DNA from: Glycomyces amatae
GTDB taxonomy: Bacteria > Actinomycetota > Actinomycetes > Mycobacteriales > Micromonosporaceae
Direction of reading: 5' to 3'
Length of the DNA: 64,000 nucleotides
NCBI RefSeq assembly: GCF_020991375.1
Contig: NZ_JAJLQZ010000003.1
Coordinates: forward strand, 248,001-312,000
This document shows, piece by piece, positions 24,696-35,368 of the stretch. The notes below the pieces were generated by a model. It searched no databases. It was not told the DNA's origin and saw only the letters and a program-made list of their open reading frames with translations. The translations under genes and the position numbers were made by a program. The number at the start of each line of letters is the position of its first letter. Position 1 is the first letter of the stretch.

Positions 24696-25481
24696 TCAGA
24701 GCGCGTCGAGCAGGGTCGGGAAGTAGCCGTCGCGGTGGCCGGGGGCGTTGGGGTGGTACGGCAGGTCGCGGATGGTGAGGCCGTGCAGCCACGGGGTCCC
24801 GGCGCAGATGCCGTGGTCGTCGAAGGCGCCGCGGGTGTCCACGTAGGTGAAGCGGTGGTCCTCGGCCGCCGCTTCGATGACGGAGGAGAGCAGGTCGGCG
24901 GCGTCGTTCATGCGCCGCTGCTCGGCGACGCTGATCTGCCCGAGGGCGTCGCAGGTGTTCCGCGCGGCGAACAGGCGCGGATAGCCGGTCACGTAGACCT
25001 CGGCGGCGGGGGCGCGGTCGGCGATCTCCTCGTACACGTCGTCGAGCTTCTCGGGCAGCTCCTCGGTGGCCTTGCGCTCGGCCTCCTCGATCTGCGGGGC
25101 GCAGTCCGCGAGCGGGACGATGCATGCGGCGATGGCGTTGAACCAGCCGATGTCGTTGCCTCCGATGCCGATCGTGACCAGGTCGGTGTCGGCGTCGAGG
25201 GCGCCGGCCTGGCCGTTGAGCACGTGTCCGGTGGTCGCGCCGCCGCAGGCGGCGAAGGTGAGGTCGGCGCCGAGCTCCTCGGCCAGCAGCCGGGGGTGGG
25301 CGTTCTCGGAGCGCTGGCACAGCAGGTCGGTGTAGGCACCCGCGCCCGCACCCGACGAGTAGGAGTCGCCGAGGGCGACGTACTCGATCGGGGCCGACTG
25401 GGCCCGAGCCGCCGCGGGGGCGGGCGGGAGCGCCGCGAGGAGGACTGCGGTGAGAACCACTGATCTGCTGATTCGGCGCAT
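24696..25481 (-). CDS. Secreted SGNH/GDSL hydrolase
   Basis: 261 residues with a signal peptide (RRISRSVVLTAVLLAALPP... cleaved near ARA). Block I GDSYSSG carries the nucleophile Ser, GGNDIGW the Asn block and HPNAPGH the catalytic His. Cysteines are spaced as in the secreted Streptomyces-type lipases, which have disulphides. It should hydrolyse lipid or polysaccharide esters outside the cell. ATG 25481 has GGAGGAC eight bases upstream. Paralogue of the next gene. Confidence 0.9.
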   Translation of the reverse strand: MRRISRSVVLTAVLLAALPPAPAAARAQSAPIEYVALGDSYSSGAGAGAYTDLLCQRSENAHPRLLAEELGADLTFAACGGATTGHVLNGQAGALDADTDLVTIGIGGNDIGWFNAIAACIVPLADCAPQIEEAERKATEELPEKLDDVYEEIADRAPAAEVYVTGYPRLFAARNTCDALGQISVAEQRRMNDAADLLSSVIEAAAEDHRFTYVDTRGAFDDHGICAGTPWLHGLTIRDLPYHPNAPGHRDGYFPTLLDAL

Positions 25482-25619
25482 GGGAAGGTCCTCCGCGTGT
25501 CGTCGTCGACGTGCTCCGCATGGTGAGTCCGCCACCGGCCTGCGAGCGGACGCCATACCGGCGTGAACTGGAAACTCGTACATGTCGTTCGCTTCGCGGT
25601 CGTCCGCGAGGCGGCGCCG

Positions 25620-26420
25620 TCAGCTCCGCTGGACCGTCTTCGCGATCGCCGGGAAGTAGCCGCCGGCGTGGCCCAGAGCGTTCGGGTGGTAGGACTCCAC
25701 GATCGGGTGGCGCAGGCCGTGGACGTAGGGGACCTCGTCGCACACCGCGTGCCCGGCGAAGGCCTCGCGCACGTCCACATAGGTGAGTCCGTGGGCGGCG
25801 GCCGCGGCCGCGACGGTCTCGGCGAGCAGGTCGGCGGCCTGGTTCATGCGCTGCTGCTCGGCCACCGTGACCTGGCCGAGGGCGTCGCAGTCGTCGGTCT
25901 CGTTGAACAGCCGCGGGTAGCCGAGCACGTAGACGCGGGCGGCGGGGGCGCGGTCGGTGATGGCGCCGTAGGCGCCGTCGAGCAGGCCGGGCAGTTCGGT
26001 GCGGACGCGCTCCTCGGCGGCCTCGATGTCGTCGGTGCAGTCCGTGAGCGGGGTGATGCAGGCCTTGACGGCCTCGGCCCAGCCGATGTCGTTGCCGCCG
26101 ATGGTGACCGTGACCAGGTCCGTCTCGGCGTCGAGCGGTTCGAGCTGCTGGGCGAGGAGGTCGGCGGTGGTGGCGCCGGAGCAGGCCGCGAAGGTGAGTT
26201 CGGCGCCGGTCGCGGCGGCGAGCAGCTTCGGGTAGGCCAGGTTCGAGCGCAGGCAGTCCCGGTCGAAGTACTCGCCCGCGCCGGTCCCCGACGAGTAGGA
26301 GTCGCCGAGCGCGACGTAGTCGGTCGGCGCCGGCGCGGTCTGGGCGGAGGCGGCGGCGGGGACGAGGACGAGCGCGGCGGACGCGGCGACGGCGGCGGCC
26401 GAGAAGCGGGCGGGGATCAT
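25620..26420 (-). CDS. Secreted SGNH/GDSL hydrolase, paralogue
   Basis: 266 residues, same architecture as the downstream gene: signal peptide ending ASAQ, block I GDSYSSGTG, GGNDIGW and HPNALGHAGGYFP. The two share most motifs and cysteine positions, so they arose by tandem duplication. 138 bp separates them and each has its own ribosome-binding site (CGGAG here), so separate promoters are possible. Confidence 0.9.
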   Translation of the reverse strand: MIPARFSAAAVAASAALVLVPAAASAQTAPAPTDYVALGDSYSSGTGAGEYFDRDCLRSNLAYPKLLAAATGAELTFAACSGATTADLLAQQLEPLDAETDLVTVTIGGNDIGWAEAVKACITPLTDCTDDIEAAEERVRTELPGLLDGAYGAITDRAPAARVYVLGYPRLFNETDDCDALGQVTVAEQQRMNQAADLLAETVAAAAAAHGLTYVDVREAFAGHAVCDEVPYVHGLRHPIVESYHPNALGHAGGYFPAIAKTVQRS

Positions 26421-26600
26421 GCGGGCTCCGTTCCGAATCGGGTTCGTGGGAACTGTATTGCCCGATCAGGCAGGAAGGGGGCGAACGCGCCATAGATGGT
26501 GAGAACTGTCGCGTAAGCGACGAAGGGCGCAGCGCATCGGCACGGGGTGCGGGGCGGCGAACGGGGCCGCGGCGGCGCGGCGGCTTCTAGAGTGAGGGGT

Positions 26601-26843
26601 ATGGCTGAACCGACGGCGCCGCGGGGCGGGGTCCCGTCCGACCAGGCGCTCATCGAGGGGACGGGCGTGAACTGGCGGACCTGGCGGGAGCTGCTCGACG
26701 AGCGGGGCGCGGCCGGGCTCGACCGCGCCGCCGTCGCCCGGATGCTGGTGCGCGAGTTCGAGATCGACGGCTGGTGGGCCGAGTCCGTCGCCGCGGCCTA
26801 CGAGCGGGAGCGGGGCCCGCGGGCGCCGGGCGGCAAGGACTGA
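26601..26843 (+). CDS. Small DUF4287-like protein
   Basis: 80 residues. The pattern GTGVNWRTWRELLDERGA...FEIDGWWAESVAAAYER matches the short domain (DUF4287) often found alone or fused to SRPBCC proteins in actinobacteria; its role is unknown. ATG 26601 is preceded by GAGGGG, and TAGAGT upstream could be a -10 box. Convergent with the EamA transporter gene (21 bp apart). Confidence 0.7.
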   Translation: MAEPTAPRGGVPSDQALIEGTGVNWRTWRELLDERGAAGLDRAAVARMLVREFEIDGWWAESVAAAYERERGPRAPGGKD

Positions 26844-26864
26844 GCCCGGCCGCCCGGCGGTGCC

Positions 26865-27803
26865 TCAGGATTTGGCGGCGGGGGCCGCGGCGTCGGTGGC
26901 CTCGACCGGCGGGACGACCGCGTCCCGGTCGCGCTTCCCGCGCGAGCGGGAGATCGCGACGCCCGCCAGGGCCAGGGCGCCGCCCGCGATGGTCAGCCAG
27001 GTCGGGATCTCGCTGAGGAACAGCCAGGACATGCCGACCACGATCGCCGGGACGACGTAGGTGGTCGCCCCCAGCTTCCCGGCCGAGGTGAACCGCAGGG
27101 CGTAGCCCCAGGTGAGGAAGGCCAGCGCGGTCGGGAACAGGCCGAGGTAGAGCACGTGCAGGGCCGCCGAGGACGGGGCGGCGCCCAGCTGGGAGAACAG
27201 GAGCGGGGCGAAGGGCAGGCACAGGACGGCGGCGATGAGGTTGCCGAAGGCGGTGAACTGGAGCGAGGTGCAGTGCCGCAGGGTGGGCTTCTGGACCACG
27301 ACGCTGATCGCGTAGGTGACGGCCGAGACCAGGCACAGCAGGACGCCGAGGACCGAGGAGGCGCCGCCGCCGGACATGGAGAGGCCGACGACCGCGACGC
27401 CCGCGAAGGAGACGGCGATGCCGAGGAACAGGCGGGGCGGGAAGCCCTCCTTGAGGATCCAGCCGCCGAGGAGGGCGATGAGGATGGGCCCGATGTTGAC
27501 GACGAGCGCGGCGGTGCCGGCGTCGACGAGCTGCTCGCCCCAGTTGAGGGCGACCATGTACACGCCGAACCACAGGACGCCGGCGGTGGCGATGCCGGGC
27601 CAGGCCGCGCGCCGGGGGAGCCCTTCGCGGCGCAGGGCCCACACGGCGAGGAGGACGACGGCGGCGACGCCCGCGCGGCCGAGCGTGAGGGGTCCGGGGT
27701 CGAGGTGCTCCCCCGCGGCGCGGATCGACACGAAGGCCGAGGCCCAGCACAGGACGGTGACGCCGACGGCCGCGGCCGCACGGGGGTTGAATCGCTCGCT
27801 CAT
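26865..27803 (-). CDS. EamA/DMT superfamily transporter
   Basis: 312 residues, ten predicted membrane helices in two EamA repeats (~10-140 and ~150-290). Typical segments are VLCWASAFVSIRAAGEHLDP and the second-repeat LGLFPTALAFLTWGYAL. Probably exports a metabolite; substrate not predictable. The tail is charged (KRDRD) and cytoplasmic. Start has GGAGCG eight bases upstream. Confidence 0.88.
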   Translation of the reverse strand: MSERFNPRAAAAVGVTVLCWASAFVSIRAAGEHLDPGPLTLGRAGVAAVVLLAVWALRREGLPRRAAWPGIATAGVLWFGVYMVALNWGEQLVDAGTAALVVNIGPILIALLGGWILKEGFPPRLFLGIAVSFAGVAVVGLSMSGGGASSVLGVLLCLVSAVTYAISVVVQKPTLRHCTSLQFTAFGNLIAAVLCLPFAPLLFSQLGAAPSSAALHVLYLGLFPTALAFLTWGYALRFTSAGKLGATTYVVPAIVVGMSWLFLSEIPTWLTIAGGALALAGVAISRSRGKRDRDAVVPPVEATDAAAPAAKS

Positions 27804-27995
27804 GGGCGACGCTCCTCGGGATGGGCGGCGTCCTCGTGCGGGCGGGCGCGCCGCGGGCGGGTCGGCGGTCGGCGCCGTCCGGGGGGCGCCGTCGGCGCCC
27901 GGCCCAATCTAGCACTGGTGTCCGATTTCGGTCATCTGTTAAACGACTGGGAACCGGGGGCCGGCGCGCGGCGTCTGAAGGACATGATGGGACAC

Positions 27996-28661
27996 ATGAC
28001 ATGGAAGCGGCTCATCCCGGTCGCGGCGCTGCTCGCGGTGGCGGCGTGCGGTCAGGGGACCGATACGGGCGCCGATTCGGAGGACCCGGCCTCGTCCGCC
28101 GACGGCGCGGTCGCGGACGGGGGCGGGGCCCCGGTCGACGGGCCGGTCTACCGGGGGGCGCTGACGGTGCTCCAGGGGGTCGAGCGCGACGCCGCGGAGC
28201 TGTGCGGGGTGGTGGCGGAGTCGTATCCGCCGCAGTGCGGCGGCCTGCCGGTGACCGGCTGGGACTGGGACGCGGTCGAGCACGAGGAGGCCGAGGGGGT
28301 CCGCTGGGGCTCGTACATCGTGACGGGCGCGTTCGACGGCAAGTCGCTGGTGCTCACCGAGGACCCGGTGCCGACCGAGGAGGTCGACATGGCGGAGCAC
28401 CCGGAGCTCCAGTACAGCGAGCCGGAGATCGGCGATCCGGCCGAGGACCTGGGCGCCGAGGAGCTCCAGGCGATCGCCGACGAGCTGACCGCGGAGTTCC
28501 CGGTGTACGTGTACGGCGGCTGGGCGGACGAGCAGAACGGGGTGGCGCTGGTGGACACGCTGCTGGTGACGCCGGAGCTGGAGGCCTACGCGGCCGAGCA
28601 CTTCCCGGAGGACACGGTGGCGTTCTCGGCGATGCTCAGGCCCGTGGAGACCCAGGAATAA
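27996..28661 (+). CDS. Predicted lipoprotein, unknown function
   Basis: 221 residues. MTWKRLIPVAALLAVAACGQ is a lipoprotein signal with the lipobox Cys at 18, followed by an Asp/Ser/Gly-rich linker. The folded part is very acidic, has two Cys (AELCGVV and PPQCGG) likely to form a disulphide, and matches no family I know. In-frame ATGs at 27984 and 27987 are possible starts, with GAAGGA close to them. Followed at 28682 by the second copy of the intergenic repeat. Confidence 0.7.
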   Translation: MTWKRLIPVAALLAVAACGQGTDTGADSEDPASSADGAVADGGGAPVDGPVYRGALTVLQGVERDAAELCGVVAESYPPQCGGLPVTGWDWDAVEHEEAEGVRWGSYIVTGAFDGKSLVLTEDPVPTEEVDMAEHPELQYSEPEIGDPAEDLGAEELQAIADELTAEFPVYVYGGWADEQNGVALVDTLLVTPELEAYAAEHFPEDTVAFSAMLRPVETQE

Positions 28662-28681
28662 GGTCAATCACGATAAAGGAT

Positions 28682-28730
28682 GATATTTCCCCCTTAAGGG
28701 ACCCCTGGTTCGAAAGTACTCCGGGGATCC
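28682..28730 (+). repeat. Intergenic repeat element, copy 2
   Basis: 39 of 49 positions match 21750-21798, including the core TAAGGGACCCCTGGT (28695-28709) and AAAGTAC. ACCCCTGG can pair with CCGGGGAT. It begins 20 bp after the stop of the lipoprotein gene, the same arrangement as copy 1. Confidence 0.75.
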
Positions 28731-28794
28731 GTCATTCTTCCCCGGGCGGGAACGTGAGCGGTACCCGCATCGTGCGGGCGGTGCCGCGCCCCTA

Positions 28795-31947
<3,153 letters not shown>

Positions 31948-32042
31948 CGACGGTGCGACGGGTTCGCGCACAATGGGATCCACCGCGCGGGTTCCGAGGC
32001 CGCGGACCCGTCGCACGAGCAGAACGTTGAGAGAAGGCGCCA

Positions 32043-33098
32043 GTGCCCAGGAAGTCGAACGCCGAGAACGGCAAGCGCCCGACCATCCGGGACGTGGCCG
32101 CACGGGCCGGGGTGTCGGTGCCGACGGTCTCGCGGGTCCTCGCCGGGAACTACCCGGTCGCGCCCCCGACCCGCTCGAAGGTGCTGCGGGCCATGCGCGA
32201 ACTCGACTACGTGGTCAACGCGCACGCGCGGGCGCTGGCGGGGGCGACGACGAAGACCGTCGCGTTCGTCGTGGACGACGTGACCGGGCCCTTCTACGCC
32301 TACATCGCGCGCGGCGTCGAGCAGCAGGCCGCCTCGGAGGGGCGGCTGTGCCTGCTGTGCACCACGCACGGGGACCCCGAGCGGGAGCTGGCGGTGGTCG
32401 AGCTGATGCGCGAGCAGCACGCCGAGGCCGTGATCGTCGTCGGCGGTTCGTGGGACGACGAGAAGTACCACGAGCGGATGCGGTACTTCGCGGCGGCGCT
32501 GGACCGGTCGGGGTCGCGGCTGGTGCTGTGCGGGCGGCCCTCGCTCGGCGAGGACGTCCCTGCGTCGGTGGTCCACTACGACAACGAGGGCGGGGCCTAC
32601 GCGATGACCTCGCACCTGCTGTCGGCCGGGCACCGCAGGATCGCTTACATGGGCATGGGGATCGGGCTGTCGACCACGAACGAGCGGGTGGCGGGCTACC
32701 GCCGGGCGCACGCCGACTACGGCGTGGAGGTGGACGAGTCGCTGCTCGTCCCCGGCGAGTTCCTCAAGTCGAGCGGGTTCGAGCTGACCCGGAGGCTGAT
32801 CGCCGAGCGCCCCGACGTGACGGCGGTGTTCGCGGCGACCGACATGGTGGCCGCGGGGGTGCTGAAGGCGCTGCGCGAGGCGGGGGTCGCCGTTCCGGAG
32901 GAGATGTCGGTGGTCGGCTTCGACGACATCCCGCTGGCCTCGGACCTGACGCCGGCGTTGACGACGGTGCACGTGCCGCACGAGGAGCTGGGCCGGGAGG
33001 CGGTGCGACTGGGGCTGCGCCGCGAGGCCGAGCAGGTGGTGCTGGGGACCCACATCGTGGTGCGCGAGACGGTGGCGCCGCCGCGGCGGGCCGCGTAG
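32043..33098 (+). CDS. LacI family transcriptional regulator
   Basis: 351 residues. N-terminal helix-turn-helix TIRDVAARAGVSVPTVSRVL (~12-31) and hinge helix NAHARALAG, then a periplasmic-binding-protein-like effector domain (TKTVAFVVDD, FDDIPLASDLTPALTTV). GTG start with GAGAAGG upstream. Located 95 bp after lacZ, so it very probably represses lacZ and perhaps itself, with a galactoside as inducer. Confidence 0.92.
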   Translation: MPRKSNAENGKRPTIRDVAARAGVSVPTVSRVLAGNYPVAPPTRSKVLRAMRELDYVVNAHARALAGATTKTVAFVVDDVTGPFYAYIARGVEQQAASEGRLCLLCTTHGDPERELAVVELMREQHAEAVIVVGGSWDDEKYHERMRYFAAALDRSGSRLVLCGRPSLGEDVPASVVHYDNEGGAYAMTSHLLSAGHRRIAYMGMGIGLSTTNERVAGYRRAHADYGVEVDESLLVPGEFLKSSGFELTRRLIAERPDVTAVFAATDMVAAGVLKALREAGVAVPEEMSVVGFDDIPLASDLTPALTTVHVPHEELGREAVRLGLRREAEQVVLGTHIVVRETVAPPRRAA

Positions 33099-33117
33099 GG
33101 CGCGGGAGGACGGCGTT

Positions 33118-33144
33118 CAGGGCCGGGCCTGCGGCCCGGCCCTG
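33118..33144. terminator. Hairpin after the LacI gene
   Basis: Perfect 12-bp stem (CAGGGCCGGGCC and its complement) with a TGC loop, between the convergent LacI and csbD-like genes. No clear U-tract, as is common in actinomycetes. Confidence 0.7.
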
Positions 33145-33175
33145 TGCGGTTCAGGTGACCGACTCGCGTCGCCGC

Positions 33176-33394
33176 TCAGCGGCGGTCGTCGTCGGTGAAG
33201 CGCTCCTTGGCGTCGTGGAGCTTGTCCTCGCCCTTCTCGCGAAGGTCGTGCCACTCCTCCTTGGTCTTGCCCTTCACCTGCTCGCCGCGGCCCTCGTTCT
33301 CGAGGCTCTCGTTGTCGGTCGCATCGCCGAAGTGCTCCTTGGCCTTGCCCTTGAGCTGTTCGGCCTTGTCCTTCGCTTTGTCGAAAGCGCCCAT
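33176..33394 (-). CDS. CsbD family stress protein
   Basis: 72 residues, highly charged, with the CsbD pattern KAKDKAEQLKGKAKEHFGDA and repeats of GKTKEEW/EKGEDKLHDA. CsbD proteins are small cytosolic stress proteins of unknown biochemistry, typically controlled by general-stress sigma factors; a matching promoter is visible upstream. Start has AAAGGAG seven bases upstream. Confidence 0.9.
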   Translation of the reverse strand: MGAFDKAKDKAEQLKGKAKEHFGDATDNESLENEGRGEQVKGKTKEEWHDLREKGEDKLHDAKERFTDDDRR

Positions 33395-33433
33395 CGGTTC
33401 GCTCCTTTCATGAACGAAGTGATCGCCCTTCGG

Positions 33434-33458
33434 ATACCCGGACGGCGGCGGCTCACAC
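33434..33458 (-). promoter_or_regulatory. SigB-type promoter of the CsbD gene
   Basis: On the minus strand GTGT, 15 bp, GGGTAT. This fits the GNNT-N14-16-GGGTA(C/T) consensus of Streptomyces general-stress sigma factors, 40 bp before the csbD-like start. Confidence 0.6.
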
Positions 33459-33583
33459 CTCCGGCGCCTTTCACCACCGCTGAGCTGGTCTTATGTCCGA
33501 TTCGGGGCGGTGGGCGGCCGGGTCCGGCCCGGCGGTCCGGTGCCGGCCGGCGGGGTGCCGGAGGGGCGCGGCAGAATCGTCGG

Positions 33584-34102
33584 GTGCCCTCAGACGACGC
33601 GTTCCAGATCCGCCCCGTCCTCCCCGCCGAGCACGCCGCGCTCGGGGAGCTGACCGTCCGCTCCTATCACGACGGCGGGTTCCTCATCGGCGGCCTCGAC
33701 GACCCTTACACGCCGCATCTGCGCGACGTCGCGGGCCGGGCCGCCGCCGCCCGCGTGCTCGCCGCCGTCGACGCCGGCGGCGCGCTGCTCGGCGGCGTCA
33801 CGCTCGCCTTCCCCGGCAGTGCGCTCGCCGAGCTCGGCGGGCCCGGCGAGGCCGAGATCCGGATGCTCGCGGTCGACCCGGCCGCGCACGGGCGCGGCGT
33901 CGGGTCGGCGCTGGCCGCCGCGTGCGTCGAGCAGGCCCGGGCCGACCCGGGCATCAAGCGGGTCGTGCTGTGCTCGCAGCAGTCGATGCGCGCCGCGCAC
34001 CGCATCTACGCGCGGCTCGGTTTCGAGCGCGCCCCGGAGCTGGACTGGCGGCCCCTGCCCGACGTCCTCCTGTGGGCGTTCGCCCTGGACCTTCAGAGGT
34101 AG
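33584..34102 (+). CDS. GNAT family N-acetyltransferase
   Basis: 172 residues, a full GNAT domain: IRPVLPAEHAALGELT at the start, EIRMLAVDPAAHGRGVGSAL as motif A and IYARLGFERA at the end. Substrate unknown. GTG start with no ribosome-binding site and CAGAAT six bases upstream, suggesting a leaderless mRNA. Its last 10 bp overlap the convergent sulfotransferase gene. Confidence 0.85.
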   Translation: MPSDDAFQIRPVLPAEHAALGELTVRSYHDGGFLIGGLDDPYTPHLRDVAGRAAAARVLAAVDAGGALLGGVTLAFPGSALAELGGPGEAEIRMLAVDPAAHGRGVGSALAAACVEQARADPGIKRVVLCSQQSMRAAHRIYARLGFERAPELDWRPLPDVLLWAFALDLQR

Positions 34103-35271
34103 TCGGCGAACACGCGCTGGTAGTCGGCGAGGACCTGGTCGACGTCGCCCTGGGTGAGGCCGTACCGGGCCAGGTCGTACTCGCGGGCGGCGGGGCGGTC
34201 GGCCAGGGACGCGTCGAGGGCGCGCTGCTCGGGCTCGCCCCAGGGCGCGCCGAGGCGGTCGAAGAGCGCCGGGACCGCCCGGCGGGCCTGGTCGGTGAGG
34301 TCGCGGTAGGGGACGTCGACGACGGCGTAGGCGGGGAGGCGGCGGCGCGCGGCGCGGGCGCGGTCGAGGCCGGTGGCGATGAGCCCCAGCCACATCCGGC
34401 CGATCTCGGCCGGGTCGACGCGGCCGGTGGTCAGGGCGGTCGCGGTCTCGGTCATGGAGGCCAGCGAGGCGAGGGCGGCGGCGGGGTCGCGGTGGGTCCA
34501 CAGGAGCTGCGCGTCGGGGAAGGCCTTCATCAGGGCGTTGAGGTGCCACAGGTGGGCGGGGGCGCGCAGGACCCAGCGGCGGCGCGGGCGCCCGTGCTGG
34601 AGGACCTGGAGGGTCTGCTTGAGGTAGCGGTAGTCGGCCGCGCCGTCGCGGTCGAGCATCCACTGGATGTACCCGGGCGGCTGGGCGCGCACGAGGTGGC
34701 CGATGCCGTGGGGCAGGACGAACACGCACGAGTCGGGCCGGTCGGCGTCCATGTCGTAGACGGCGCCGAAGTTGGGGACGGCCTTGCCGAGGGCGTCGAC
34801 GAGGCGCTCGGTGCGGTGGCGGTGCCCGGTGCCGGGCAGGTCGGCGTGCATGAGTTCGTGCAGGAGCGGGGCGCGGTGGCCGTCGGGGACGGCCAGGAGC
34901 CGCTGGAGCATGGTGGTGCCGGTGCGGGGCAGGCCGGTGACGACGAGGGGCCGCGAGACCGGTTCGTCGGCGATCTCGGGGTTGAGGGCGTGGAGCTTGC
35001 GGACGCGCAGGCGGTTCTCGAGGCGGTCGGTGACCTCCTGCTGGACGGTGACCCAGCCGGTGGGGGTGAGGTCGTCGATGTCGGCGTAGCCGCGGAGCAG
35101 GACCCGCAGCCCTTCGATGAACGCCTCGTCGCCGCTGGCGGTGGAGCCGGTGCGGTGCTCGGCCTCGCGGACGGCGCGGTCGATGATGCGGTCGACCTTC
35201 TTGCGGCGGCCCGCGATGGCGGGGGTGAGGACCGTGTTGACCGCTTTGAGCCAGGGTGCGACGCGTTCCAT
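34093..35271 (-). CDS. Sulfotransferase family protein
   Basis: 392 residues. The 5'-phosphosulfate-binding loop is GLPRTGTTMLQRLL (~110) and the 3'-phosphate-binding region is around LLWTHRDPAAALAS (~245); both are standard for PAPS-dependent sulfotransferases of the Sulfotransfer_3 type. The acceptor is unknown; in actinobacteria such enzymes sulfate lipids or small molecules. ATG 35271 has GAAGGAG nine bases upstream, favoured over an in-frame start 27 bp further up. Confidence 0.88.
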   Translation of the reverse strand: MERVAPWLKAVNTVLTPAIAGRRKKVDRIIDRAVREAEHRTGSTASGDEAFIEGLRVLLRGYADIDDLTPTGWVTVQQEVTDRLENRLRVRKLHALNPEIADEPVSRPLVVTGLPRTGTTMLQRLLAVPDGHRAPLLHELMHADLPGTGHRHRTERLVDALGKAVPNFGAVYDMDADRPDSCVFVLPHGIGHLVRAQPPGYIQWMLDRDGAADYRYLKQTLQVLQHGRPRRRWVLRAPAHLWHLNALMKAFPDAQLLWTHRDPAAALASLASMTETATALTTGRVDPAEIGRMWLGLIATGLDRARAARRRLPAYAVVDVPYRDLTDQARRAVPALFDRLGAPWGEPEQRALDASLADRPAAREYDLARYGLTQGDVDQVLADYQRVFADYL

Positions 35272-35368
35272 GCAGAGCACTCCTTCGGTCCTGCCCACGC
35301 AAACGAGGTGAGCCTACATTCGGGTGCGAATGCGGGCCCACCTCGGTGCGGCGCAATGTGTTCCGGGA

